Origin: Streptomyces gilvus
Lineage (GTDB): Bacteria > Actinomycetota > Actinomycetes > Streptomycetales > Streptomycetaceae
Assembly: GCF_022513565.1 (NCBI RefSeq)
Contig: NZ_JAKWBE010000020.1
Coordinates: 62,001-126,000, forward strand
Length of the DNA: 64,000 bases
Direction: 5' to 3'
Shown: in pieces, positions 53,411 to 61,794 of the stretch
Layout of the letters: every line of letters begins with the position of its first letter
How positions within the stretch are numbered: the stretch's first letter is position 1
Notes under the pieces: model-generated
Seen by the model: the letters and a program-made list of their open reading frames with translations, nothing else
What the model was told of the DNA's origin: nothing
The model's database searches: none
Made by a program: the position numbers and the translations under genes

Positions 53411-53890
53411 ATGCAGGGCGACCCCGAGGTCATCGAATTCCTCAACGAGCAGCTCACCGGCGAGCTGACCGCGATCAACCAATACTTCCTGCACGCGAAG
53501 ATGCAGGAGAACTTCGGCTGGACGAAGCTCGCGAAGTACACCCGCCACGAGTCGTTCGACGAGATGAAGCACGCCGAAGTGCTCACCGACCGGATCCTCT
53601 TCCTGGAGGGACTCCCGAACTACCAGCGGCTCTTCCATGTGCGCGTGGGACAGACCGTCAAGGAGATGTTCGAGGCGGACCGGCAGATCGAGGTCGAGGC
53701 GATCGACCGGCTGCGGCGCGGCATCAAGGTGATGCGCGACAAGGGCGACATCACGTCCGCGAACATCTTCGAGTCGATCCTGGAGGACGAGGAGCACCAC
53801 ATCGACTATCTCGACACCCAGCTGGAACTGGTGGAGAAGCTCGGCGAGGCCCTTTACATCGCACAGCTGATCGAGCAGCCGGAGAGCTGA
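53411..53890 (+). CDS. bfr: Bacterioferritin
   Basis: 159-aa four-helix subunit of a 24-mer iron store. Ferroxidase ligands Glu18, Glu51, His54, Glu94, Glu127 and His130 are all in place and Met52 is the heme axial ligand. GGAAGGAG precedes ATG 53411. Convergent with its electron donor bfd, 15 bp apart. Confidence 0.97.
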   Translation: MQGDPEVIEFLNEQLTGELTAINQYFLHAKMQENFGWTKLAKYTRHESFDEMKHAEVLTDRILFLEGLPNYQRLFHVRVGQTVKEMFEADRQIEVEAIDRLRRGIKVMRDKGDITSANIFESILEDEEHHIDYLDTQLELVEKLGEALYIAQLIEQPES

Positions 53891-53905
53891 GCATGTGGTC
53901 GGCAG

Positions 53906-54148
53906 CTAGGCCGCTTCGTCGAGGACGTCGAGGTCCGCGACGGCCGTGAGCACCGGACGGCCCTGGTCCGCCGCCTCGCGCCGCGGACAGGCGCCACGGC
54001 CGAGGATCGCCTGGATACGGCGGACGCACGATCCGCAGTCCGTGCCGGCCTTGCAGGCGGAGGCTATCTGGCGGGGCGTACAGGCGCCGTCGTCCACGTG
54101 CTGCTTGACCTGTGCCTCGGTCACGCCGAAGCAGCTGCACACGTACAC
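53906..54148 (-). CDS. bfd: Bacterioferritin-associated ferredoxin
   Basis: 80-aa [2Fe-2S] protein that reduces bacterioferritin to release iron. Cluster Cys4, Cys6, Cys38 and Cys41 (VCSCFGVTEA...GTDCGSCV). The C-terminal about 25 residues are non-conserved. GTG 54148 preceded by GAGGTGA. Promoter carries an iron box, so it is likely induced by iron starvation. Confidence 0.93.
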   Translation of the reverse strand: MYVCSCFGVTEAQVKQHVDDGACTPRQIASACKAGTDCGSCVRRIQAILGRGACPRREAADQGRPVLTAVADLDVLDEAA

Positions 54149-54174
54149 GCGGACTCACCTCCCACCACAAACGA

Positions 54175-54193
54175 TTAGGTGAACCTAACCTTA
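54175..54193 (-). promoter_or_regulatory. Iron box (DmdR1/IdeR-type) of bfd
   Basis: TTAGGTGAACCTAACCTTA matches the 19-bp actinobacterial consensus at 16 positions and sits 27 bp before the bfd start, overlapping likely -10 hexamers. Confidence 0.8.
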
Positions 54194-54221
54194 CCCGCCG
54201 TGGGAGTCCCCCAAAAGTGGG

Positions 54222-54255
54222 GTGGGGCGCGGATCGTATGTGATCCGCGCCCCAC
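54222..54255 (-). terminator. Terminator of the DAHP synthase gene
   Basis: GTGGGGCGCGGATC, 6-nt loop, GATCCGCGCCCCAC: perfect 14-bp stem, 27 bp past the stop. Confidence 0.85.
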
Positions 54256-54282
54256 TTCATGTCCCGGTAACAGGTGCTCCCG

Positions 54283-55635
54283 TCACTGGTCCCTGTACAT
54301 CTCGGCGACGAGGAACGCCAGGTCCAGCGACTGGCTGCGGTTGAGCCGGGGGTCGCAGGCCGTCTCGTAGCGCTGGTGCAGGTCGTCGACGAAGATCTCG
54401 TCGCCGCCGCCCACGCACTCGGTGACGTCGTCGCCGGTGAGCTCCACGTGGATGCCGCCCGGGTGGGTGCCGAGACCCTTGTGGACCTCGAAGAAGCCCT
54501 TGACCTCGTCCAGCACGTCGTCGAAGCGGCGGGTCTTGTGCCCGGAGGCCGCCTCGAAGGTGTTGCCGTGCATCGGGTCGGTCACCCAGGCCACGGTGGC
54601 ACCGGAGGCGGTGACCTTCTCGACCAGCTCGGGCAGCTTGTCGCGGACCTTGTCGGCGCCCATGCGGACGATGAAGGTCAGCCGGCCGGGCTCACGGTCG
54701 GGGTCGAGACGCTCGATGTACTGCAGCGCGTCCTCGGCCGTCGTCGTCGGGCCGAGCTTGATGCCGATCGGGTTGCGGATCCGAGAGGCGAACTCGATGT
54801 GCGCGTGGTCCAGCTGCCGGGTGCGCTCGCCGATCCACACCATGTGCGCGGAGACGTCGTACAGGTGTCCGGTGCGGGAGTCGACGCGGGTGAGCGCCGA
54901 CTCGTAGTCCAGCAGCAGCGCCTCGTGCGAGGAGTAGAACTCGACCGTCTTGAACTCCTCCGGGTCGGTGCCGCAGGCCCGCATGAAGTTCAGCGCGTTG
55001 TCGATCTCCCGGGCGAGCTGCTCGTAGCGCTGGCCGGAGGGGGACGACTTCACGAAGTCCTGGTTCCAGGCGTGCACCTGGCGCAGGTCGGCGTAGCCGC
55101 CGGTGGTGAAGGCGCGCACCAGGTTCAGCGTCGAGGCCGACGCGTGGTACATCCGCTTCAGCCGCTCCGGGTCCGGGACGCGGGCGGCCTCGGTGAAGTC
55201 GAAGCCGTTGACGGAGTCGCCGCGGTAGGTCGGCAGCGTCACGCCGTCGCGGGTCTCGGTGGGCTTGGAGCGCGGCTTGGAGTACTGGCCGGCGATCCGG
55301 CCGACCTTCACGACCGGCACCGAGGCGGCGTACGTCAGCACGGCACCCATCTGCAACAGCGTCTTCAGCTTGTTGCGGATGTGGTCGGCGGACACCGCGT
55401 CGAAGGCCTCGGCGCAGTCGCCGCCCTGGAGGAGGAACGCCTCTCCCTTGGCGACGGCCGCCATCCGGGCGCGCAGCTGGTCGCACTCGCCCGCGAAGAC
55501 GAGCGGCGGATACGACTCGAGGTCCGCAACGGCTGCGCGCAGAGCCTCAAGGTCGGGGTACTCGGGCTGCTGCGCCGCGGGCAGATCTCGCCAGGTGTTG
55601 CCAGCACTCGCGCTGGACTTAGCGTTCACGGTCAC
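54283..55635 (-). CDS. Class II 3-deoxy-7-phosphoheptulonate (DAHP) synthase
   Basis: 450-aa first enzyme of the shikimate pathway, plant/actinobacterial type. NTWRDLPAAQQPEYPD, GECDQLRAR, LLQGGDCAEAF, KVGRIAGQYSKPRS, SSHEALLLDYE, RNPIGIKLGP and GIHVELTGDDVTECVGG are conserved. Start GTG 55635 (VTVNAKSSAS) chosen; GTG 55629 and ATG 55662 are alternatives. Divergent from the anthranilate synthase leader, uniting two steps of aromatic synthesis. Confidence 0.95.
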   Translation of the reverse strand: MTVNAKSSASAGNTWRDLPAAQQPEYPDLEALRAAVADLESYPPLVFAGECDQLRARMAAVAKGEAFLLQGGDCAEAFDAVSADHIRNKLKTLLQMGAVLTYAASVPVVKVGRIAGQYSKPRSKPTETRDGVTLPTYRGDSVNGFDFTEAARVPDPERLKRMYHASASTLNLVRAFTTGGYADLRQVHAWNQDFVKSSPSGQRYEQLAREIDNALNFMRACGTDPEEFKTVEFYSSHEALLLDYESALTRVDSRTGHLYDVSAHMVWIGERTRQLDHAHIEFASRIRNPIGIKLGPTTTAEDALQYIERLDPDREPGRLTFIVRMGADKVRDKLPELVEKVTASGATVAWVTDPMHGNTFEAASGHKTRRFDDVLDEVKGFFEVHKGLGTHPGGIHVELTGDDVTECVGGGDEIFVDDLHQRYETACDPRLNRSQSLDLAFLVAEMYRDQ

Positions 55636-55718
55636 GACCTCAACATTACGGGGTCGTGTCATGGCTCCCGTGCCATGCCCAGCAAATGAGACACGGGGTA
55701 CAAGGAGCGGACATGGGG

Positions 55719-55724
55719 TAGGGT
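55719..55724 (+). promoter_or_regulatory. Possible -10 (TAGGGT) of trpL
   Basis: TANNNT hexamer 7 nt before ATG 55732, placing the predicted transcript start at the leader peptide's first codon. Confidence 0.5.
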
Positions 55725-55731
55725 GCGTCGC

Positions 55732-55788
55732 ATGTTCGCGCTTTCGACCCAGAACTGGTGGTGGACCGCTCATCCGGCGGCCCACTGA
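55732..55788 (+). CDS. trpL: trp leader peptide
   Basis: 18-codon ORF MFALSTQNWWWTAHPAAH with three adjacent TGG codons at 55756-55764. Ribosome stalling there when Trp-tRNA is scarce would prevent the attenuator hairpin downstream from forming. Too short for ordinary gene calling. Leaderless start likely. Confidence 0.93.
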   Translation: MFALSTQNWWWTAHPAAH

Positions 55789-55810
55789 CTGCGCGTACGC
55801 AAGACTTCGC

Positions 55811-55835
55811 GAAGGCCGCCCGAGGGGCGGCCTTC
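55811..55835 (+). terminator. trp attenuator hairpin
   Basis: GAAGGCCGCCC, 3-nt loop, GGGCGGCCTTC, then GGTGTTT; 22 bp after the trpL stop and 67 bp before the structural gene. Palindrome TTCGCGAA just ahead could help form an alternative structure. Confidence 0.88.
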
Positions 55836-55902
55836 GGTGTTTCCGGGGTCCGTTCCTCCCAGCGATTCCCAGTGAATCCTCCAGCGAGAAGGAACCGGAC
55901 CC

Positions 55903-57765
55903 ATGCAGCTGCTCGACCTGCTCGACGACCCCCGCCCCTTCGCCCTGCTGCGCCGCCGCACGCCGGGCCACGACGAGAACACCGTGGAGCTGCTGCTCGG
56001 CCCGGTCACGTCGTACGACCGCCTCGCCGACCTTCCCGGCGAGGGGCTCGCGCTGGTCCCCTTCCGCCAGATCCGCGAGCGGGGCTTCGACGTGCGTGAC
56101 GACGGGACGCCGCTCGCGGTGCTGACGCCCGAGGAGACGCACACCCTGCCGCTGCGGGACGCGCTGGCGCAGCTCCCCGCCCACGACGTCCGTGTCGAGC
56201 GCGGCGGGTTCGACGTCGGCGACGCGGAGTACGGCGAGATCGTCGGGCGGGTGCTGCGGGAGGAGATCGGGCGGGGCGAGGGCGCCAACTTCGTGATCCG
56301 GCGGACGTACGAGGGGGAGATCCCGGGGTTCTCCCGCGCCGACGCGCTCGCGCTGTTCCGCCGGCTGCTGGAGGGCGAGCGGGGCGCTTACTGGACGTTC
56401 GTGGTGCACACCGGGGACCGCACGCTGGTCGGCGCCAGCCCGGAGGTGCATGTGCGGATGACCGGCGGCACGGTCGTCATGAACCCGATCAGCGGGACCT
56501 ACCGCTATCCCGCCGAGGGCCCGACGCCGGAGCATCTGCTGTCCTTCCTCGCCGACGGCAAGGAGATCGAGGAGCTGTCGATGGTCGTCGACGAGGAGCT
56601 CAAGATGATGTGCACGGTCGGCGACATGGGCGGGGTGGTGATCGGCCCGCGGCTGAAGGAGATGGCCCATCTCGCGCACACGGAGTACGAGTTGCGCGGG
56701 AAGTCCTCGCTGGACGTGCGCGAGGTGCTCAAGGAGACCATGTTCGCGGCCACCGTCACCGGCTCCCCCGTGCAGAACGCCTGCCGGGTCATCGAGCGCC
56801 ACGAGGTCGGCGGGCGCGGCTACTACGCGGGCGCGCTCGCGCTGCTCGGCCACGACTCCGGCGGCGCCCAGACCCTCGACTCCCCCATCCTGATCCGCAC
56901 CGCCGACATCGACGCGGCCGGCCGTCTGCGCGTGCCGGTCGGCGCCACCCTGGTCCGCGGCTCCGACCCGGCGAGCGAGGTCGCCGAGACCCACGCCAAG
57001 GCGGCCGGGGTGCTGGCGGCTCTGGGCGTACGTCCGTCACGGCCGCGCGGCACGCACGCGCGCGTACGTCTCGCCGACGACCCACGCGTGCGTGCCGCGC
57101 TCGACGGCCGCCGGGCCTCGCTCGCCCCCTTCTGGCTGCGGATGCAGGAGCGGGCCGAGGAGTTGACCGGTCATGCCCTGGTCGTCGACGGCGAGGACAC
57201 CTTCACGGCGATGCTCGCGCACGTACTGCGCTCGGGCGGGCTGGAGGTCACCGTCCGGCGCTACGACGAGCCGGGCCTGCGGGCAGCCGTTCTCGCGCAC
57301 GAGGGACCGGTCGTGCTGGGCCCGGGGCCCGGTGACCCCGCCGACCTGGCGGACCCCAAGATGCGCTTCCTGCGGGAGCTGACCGCCGAGGTGATCCGGG
57401 GCCACCGGCACGGCGTCCTCGGCGTCTGCCTCGGGCACGAGCTGATCGCGGCCGAGCTGGGGCTGGAGATCGTACGGAAGGAAGTGCCCTACCAGGGCGC
57501 GCAGACCACGATCGATCTGTTCGGGCGGGAGGAGACCGTCGGCTTCTACAACAGCTTCGTGGCGCGCTGCGACGACGAGGTGGCGGAGGAACTGGCCGCG
57601 CACGGCGTCGAGGTGAGCCGGGCCGGCAACGGCGAGGTGCACGCCGTGCGCGGCCCGGGTTTCGCGGGGGTGCAGTTCCACCCGGAGTCGGTCCTGACGC
57701 TGAACGGGGCGGTGCTCGTACGGGACCTCGTCGGCCGGCTGCGCGGCACGAGCACGTTGTCCTGA
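55903..57765 (+). CDS. trpE: Anthranilate synthase, fused TrpE-TrpG
   Basis: 620 aa. Chorismate-binding domain (about 60-415) with MNPISGTYRYP, EELSMVVDEELKMM, ATVTGSPVQNACRVIERHE and GRGYYAGALALLG, then a class I glutamine amidotransferase domain (about 430-615) with Cys in GVCLGHELIAAELG and FHPES. Converts chorismate and glutamine to anthranilate. The single-chain layout and PISGTY form resemble PhzE-like enzymes as well; the Trp attenuator makes anthranilate the best call. AAGGAA precedes ATG 55903. Confidence 0.9.
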   Translation: MQLLDLLDDPRPFALLRRRTPGHDENTVELLLGPVTSYDRLADLPGEGLALVPFRQIRERGFDVRDDGTPLAVLTPEETHTLPLRDALAQLPAHDVRVERGGFDVGDAEYGEIVGRVLREEIGRGEGANFVIRRTYEGEIPGFSRADALALFRRLLEGERGAYWTFVVHTGDRTLVGASPEVHVRMTGGTVVMNPISGTYRYPAEGPTPEHLLSFLADGKEIEELSMVVDEELKMMCTVGDMGGVVIGPRLKEMAHLAHTEYELRGKSSLDVREVLKETMFAATVTGSPVQNACRVIERHEVGGRGYYAGALALLGHDSGGAQTLDSPILIRTADIDAAGRLRVPVGATLVRGSDPASEVAETHAKAAGVLAALGVRPSRPRGTHARVRLADDPRVRAALDGRRASLAPFWLRMQERAEELTGHALVVDGEDTFTAMLAHVLRSGGLEVTVRRYDEPGLRAAVLAHEGPVVLGPGPGDPADLADPKMRFLRELTAEVIRGHRHGVLGVCLGHELIAAELGLEIVRKEVPYQGAQTTIDLFGREETVGFYNSFVARCDDEVAEELAAHGVEVSRAGNGEVHAVRGPGFAGVQFHPESVLTLNGAVLVRDLVGRLRGTSTLS

Positions 57766-57785
57766 CCCGGCGGACGTCGGCCGAA

Positions 57786-58814
57786 TCAGCCGAAGAAGAC
57801 GCCGACCTCCTCGTACAGCGTCGGGTCCACGGTCTTGAGTTTGGCCGTGGCCTCCCCGATCGGGACGCGGACGATGTCCGTGCCGCGCAGGGCGACCATC
57901 TTGCCGAAGTCGCCGTCGCGGACGGCCTCGATGGCGTGCAGGCCGAAGCGGGTGGCGAGCCAGCGGTCGAAGGCGCTCGGGGTGCCGCCGCGCTGGATGT
58001 GCCCGAGCACGGTGGTGCGGGCCTCCTTGCCGGTGCGCTTCTCGATCTCCTTGGCCAGCCACTCGCCGACGCCGGACAGGCGCACATGCCCGAAGGAGTC
58101 CAGCGACTGGTCCTTGAGGACCATGTCGCCGTCCTTGGGCATGGCGCCCTCGGCGACGACCACGATCGGGGCGTACGAGGCCTTGAAACGGGAGGTGATC
58201 CAGGCGCACACCTGGTCCAGGTCGAAGCGCTGCTCCGGGATGAGGATGACGTTGGCGCCGCCCGCGAGACCGGAGTGCAGGGCGATCCAGCCGGCGTGAC
58301 GGCCCATCACCTCGCAGACCAGGACCCGCATATGGGACTCGGCGGTGGTGTGCAGGCGGTCGATGGCCTCGGTGGCGATGCCGACGGCGGTGTCGAAGCC
58401 GAAGGTGTAGTCGGTGGCGGACAGGTCGTTGTCGATGGTCTTCGGCACGCCGACGACCGGGACGCCGTACTCGTCGGTGAGGCGGGCGGCGACGCCGAGG
58501 GTGTCCTCGCCGCCGATCGCGATGAGCGCGTCGACCTCCAGCTTGGCGAGGTTCTCCTTGATGCGCCGGATGCCGTTGTCCTGCTTGAGGGGATTGGTGC
58601 GCGAGGAGCCGAGGATGGTGCCGCCGCGGGGCAGGATGCCGCGCACGGCGGGGATGTCGAGGCGGACGGTGTCGCCCTCCAGAGGTCCTCGCCAGCCGTC
58701 CCGGAAGCCGACGAAGTCGTAGCCGTACTCCTGCACGCCCTTGCGGACGACGCCCCGGATGACGGCGTTGAGCCCGGGGCAGTCGCCGCCTCCGGTCAGT
58801 ACTCCGACCCGCAT
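57786..58814 (-). CDS. pfkA: 6-phosphofructokinase
   Basis: 342-aa glycolytic enzyme. Phosphate loop GVLTGGGDCPGLNAVIRG, GGEDT at 101-105, PKTIDND at 124-130, MGRHAGWIALHSGLAGGAN, HIQRGGTPSAFDR. Asp104 and Lys125 are the residue types linked to pyrophosphate use, yet characterised Streptomyces homologues are ATP-dependent, so the donor is left open. GAAGGGA before ATG 58814. Confidence 0.94.
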   Translation of the reverse strand: MRVGVLTGGGDCPGLNAVIRGVVRKGVQEYGYDFVGFRDGWRGPLEGDTVRLDIPAVRGILPRGGTILGSSRTNPLKQDNGIRRIKENLAKLEVDALIAIGGEDTLGVAARLTDEYGVPVVGVPKTIDNDLSATDYTFGFDTAVGIATEAIDRLHTTAESHMRVLVCEVMGRHAGWIALHSGLAGGANVILIPEQRFDLDQVCAWITSRFKASYAPIVVVAEGAMPKDGDMVLKDQSLDSFGHVRLSGVGEWLAKEIEKRTGKEARTTVLGHIQRGGTPSAFDRWLATRFGLHAIEAVRDGDFGKMVALRGTDIVRVPIGEATAKLKTVDPTLYEEVGVFFG

Positions 58815-58923
58815 GGAAATGTCCCTTCGCCGCGGTTGCCTGGTGACAGCCACGCTAATGGTGATCCACGTCACAGAGGGATGGGCGGGACCGGCAATTC
58901 CGGTGAATCAGCGGGCGGTTGGT

Positions 58924-59601
58924 TTACTCGTCGTCAAGTCCGCGCTCTATGGCGTACCGGACGAGTTCCACCCGGTTGTGCAGCTGGAGCTTGCCGAGGG
59001 TGTTCTGGACGTGGTTCTGGACCGTGCGGTGGGAGATGACCAGGCGTTCGGCGATCTGCTTGTAGCTCAGGCCCTTGGCGACCAGGCGCAGCACCTCGGT
59101 CTCCCGGTCGGTGAGTTGCGGCGCACCCGGCTCGTCGGTGCCGGGGGCGGGCGCCGGTTCGGAGGCGAGGCGCCGGTACTCGCCGAGGACCAGTCCGGCC
59201 AGGCCCGGCGTGAACACCGGGTCGCCGACGGCGGTACGGCGCACCGCGTCCAGCAGTTCCTCCGTGGACGCCGACTTCAGCAGATAGCCGGTCGCTCCGG
59301 ACTTCACGGCCTCCAGGACGTCGGCGTGCTCGCCGCTCGCGGACAGCACGAGGACCCGCAACGCCGGGTTGTGGCCGACGAGTTCCTTGCAGACCTGGAC
59401 ACCGGGCTTGGCGGGCAGGTTGAGGTCCAGGACGAGGACGTCGGGACCGGCGGCCTTGGCGCGGCGCACGGCCTGGTCGCCGTCCCCTGCGGTGGCGACG
59501 ACGTCGAAGCCGGACTCGGTCAGGTCGCGGGCGACGGCGTCGCGCCACATGGGGTGGTCGTCGACCACCATGACCTTGATCGGGCCCTGCCGCTCACTCA
59601 T
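58924..59601 (-). CDS. LuxR/NarL-family response regulator
   Basis: 225 aa. Receiver domain with VMVVDDHPMWRD (acidic pocket), phospho-acceptor Asp in DVLVLDLNLP, Lys in LLKSAS; C-terminal LuxR helix-turn-helix LTDRETEVLRLVAKGLSYKQIAERLVISHRTVQNHVQNTLGKLQ. ATG 59601 overlaps the kinase stop by one base. Targets unknown. Confidence 0.95.
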   Translation of the reverse strand: MSERQGPIKVMVVDDHPMWRDAVARDLTESGFDVVATAGDGDQAVRRAKAAGPDVLVLDLNLPAKPGVQVCKELVGHNPALRVLVLSASGEHADVLEAVKSGATGYLLKSASTEELLDAVRRTAVGDPVFTPGLAGLVLGEYRRLASEPAPAPGTDEPGAPQLTDRETEVLRLVAKGLSYKQIAERLVISHRTVQNHVQNTLGKLQLHNRVELVRYAIERGLDDE

Positions 59602-60788
59602 CACCGCTCCGCCTTCACGCTCTTGGGTACCTTCAGTTCGACCTCCGTGCCCTGCCCGGGCACCGAGATCAGCTCGGCGCTGCCGCCGAGGTCGCGCAGT
59701 CGGCCGCGGATCGACAGGGCGACCCCGAGCCGCCCCTCCCCCTCGGCCTGGGCGAGCCGCCCCTCGGGGATGCCGGGACCGTCGTCCCGTACGGTCACCA
59801 CGATCTCGCCGGGTTCGTCCTCGACGAGGATCCACGCGCGCGCGTCCTCGCCCGCGTGCCGGCGGACGTTGTCCAGGCAGGCGCCGACGGCCGCGGCCAG
59901 TTCCCGCGCGGCGGCCGGCGGCAGCGGCACCGGCGCGCCGGGCTCGGCGAAGCTGACCCTGGCGGCCGCGTACGGCGCGAGGAGGGTCCGCAGATCGACG
60001 AGGCCGTCCTCGTCGGGTTCGTCCACGGCGCGTACGACCGCGCCCTCGGCCGCGCCCTCGGAGACCCGGGAGACCGGGAGCAGCCCGCCGGAGACCAGGG
60101 TGCGCAGGGCGACCTCCTGCTCGCCCGCCATCCGGCCCAGTTCCGCCGCCTCACCGCCGATGACCAGGCCCCGGCGCTGCACCATGGCCAGCACCTGCAG
60201 GACCCCGTCGTGGATGTCCCGGGCGAGCCGCTCCCGCTCCCTCGTCGCTGCCTCGATCTCCAGGGCGCGGGCGAGGGTGCGCTCGGAGGCGCGGGCCACC
60301 TCGACGACGTAACCGATGGCGATGGAGGCGACCCAGACCAGGATGACGTTGTGGACGGTGTCGCGGGCCGGGGCGCCGCGCTCGATGAGGTTGGCGACGG
60401 CGACCGGGGTGGAGGCGAAGGCGGCCCAGCGCCAGCCGCCCTTGATGGCGTAGGCGAGAACCGATCCGGCGGTCCATATCGACGGCAGGGTGGGACCGCC
60501 GCTGTGGATGTGCGCGTCGTCGGCGGCCAGCGGGGTCAGCAGGATGCCGGTGAGGGCGACGGCGAGGTCGACGGCGAGGAAGCGCTTGGTGCAGGCGGCC
60601 GCGTTCTGCACGCGGGGCAGGGTGGCGAGGGTCCAGACGAACAGGACGCAGTAGTAGACGATGGCGATGCCGGGACGGTCGTACTCGTCGTAGGCGGTGG
60701 CGAACAGACCGACCGCGTACAGCATGGTGAGCACCCGGTACGCGCTGAGCGCCCGCCACAGGGGCTGCTCCACGGACATCTTCAGCAC
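59601..60788 (-). CDS. Two-component histidine kinase (MacS-like)
   Basis: About 395 aa with start GTG 60788 (VLKMSVEQPLWRAL), which has AAAGG 6 nt upstream. Longer starts (60884) and ATG 60779 are possible. Five or six membrane helices, then HisKA_3-type dimerisation helix with ERLARDIHDGVLQVLAMVQRRG (phospho-His in DIHDG) and HATPase with CLDNVRRHAGEDARAW and VRDDGPGIP. Pairs with the LuxR regulator just downstream; stimulus unknown. Confidence 0.9.
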   Translation of the reverse strand: MLKMSVEQPLWRALSAYRVLTMLYAVGLFATAYDEYDRPGIAIVYYCVLFVWTLATLPRVQNAAACTKRFLAVDLAVALTGILLTPLAADDAHIHSGGPTLPSIWTAGSVLAYAIKGGWRWAAFASTPVAVANLIERGAPARDTVHNVILVWVASIAIGYVVEVARASERTLARALEIEAATRERERLARDIHDGVLQVLAMVQRRGLVIGGEAAELGRMAGEQEVALRTLVSGGLLPVSRVSEGAAEGAVVRAVDEPDEDGLVDLRTLLAPYAAARVSFAEPGAPVPLPPAAARELAAAVGACLDNVRRHAGEDARAWILVEDEPGEIVVTVRDDGPGIPEGRLAQAEGEGRLGVALSIRGRLRDLGGSAELISVPGQGTEVELKVPKSVKAER

Positions 60789-60894
60789 GCGTTGCCTTTG
60801 GACTCGTCCGCCACCGGGCGCCGCAGCCGGTGCGCGCCCTGCGGCTCCCTCGCGCTCACGCTTGGCCAACTCCCCCACCCCCACAGCCAGGAGC

Positions 60895-61638
60895 CTATGC
60901 CCCGGACTTGTCCTTCTTGGCCTGTTCCTTGGCCTGTTCCTTCTCGGCCTTCGCCGCCTCCGCTATCTGCCGCTTGGCGGCGGTGGCGTATATGTCGACG
61001 TACTCCTGGCCGGAGAGCTTCATGATCTCGTACATGACCTCGTCGGTCACCGCCCGCAGCACGAAACGGTCGTGCTCCATGCCCTGGTAGCGGCTGAAGT
61101 CGAGGGCCCTGCCGATGCGGATGCCGGGACGCATGATCTTGGGCATGACCTTGCCCGGCGGCTGGATCTTCTCCGTGTCGATCATCGCGACCGGGACGAC
61201 CGGGGCGCCGGAGGCGAGCGCCACGCGCGCGAGGCCGCCGGGCTTGCCCCGGTAGAGGCGGCCGTCGGGCGAGCGCGTGCCCTCCGGGTAGATCCCGAAC
61301 AGCTCACCGCGCTCCAGCACTTCCAGGCCGCTCCTGATGGCGGCCTCGCCCGCGCCGCGCGCGCCGGAGCGGTCCACCGGGAGCTGGCCGACGCCCTTGA
61401 AGAAGGCGGCCGTCAGACGGCCCTTCACACCGGGCGTGGTGAAGTACTCGGCCTTCGCGATGAAGGTCACCTTGCGGTCGAGGACCGCGGGCAGGAAGAA
61501 CGAGTCCGAGAAGGACAGGTGGTTGCTCGCCAGGATCGCCGCCCCCTCGGCGGGCACGTTCTCCAGGCCCTCCACCCAGGGCCTGAAGGTGACCTTCAGC
61601 GGTCCCCCGATAGCGACCTTCATCGCGCCGTACAACAA
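60895..61638 (-). CDS. 1-acyl-sn-glycerol-3-phosphate acyltransferase-like protein
   Basis: 247-aa PlsC-family acyltransferase of phospholipid synthesis. Catalytic block NHLSFSDSFFLPA (NHX4D), then FIAKAEYF and IYPEGTRSPDGRLYRGKPG. The C-terminal tail is a charged Lys/Glu/Ala helix. Start TTG 61638 chosen because GGAGG lies 7 nt upstream; ATG 61623 (MKVAIGG) lacks spacing. Divergent from the hydrolase gene. Confidence 0.9.
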   Translation of the reverse strand: MLYGAMKVAIGGPLKVTFRPWVEGLENVPAEGAAILASNHLSFSDSFFLPAVLDRKVTFIAKAEYFTTPGVKGRLTAAFFKGVGQLPVDRSGARGAGEAAIRSGLEVLERGELFGIYPEGTRSPDGRLYRGKPGGLARVALASGAPVVPVAMIDTEKIQPPGKVMPKIMRPGIRIGRALDFSRYQGMEHDRFVLRAVTDEVMYEIMKLSGQEYVDIYATAAKRQIAEAAKAEKEQAKEQAKKDKSGA

Positions 61639-61794
61639 CCGAGTGCCTCCTGTTTGTCGTCGATCAGACCTTAACCCGCCCCGCGCGCAAAGGAGCCGAC
61701 GGCCCTGGTCGGTGTCAGTGCCGTCGCGTACGGTGAAGCACATCTGGACTTCACGTCACTCTCATGAACCGTCCCTCTCATGAACAGGAGACCG

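Noticed and set aside
54283..56994. 903-aa reading of the DAHP synthase frame
   Set aside because: The upstream half is antisense to the anthranilate synthase; homology begins at about 55635.
61760..61786. Direct repeat CTCTCATGAAC before the hydrolase
   Set aside because: Two short copies only; probably chance or a duplicated start region, and the Shine-Dalgarno points to ATG 61795.
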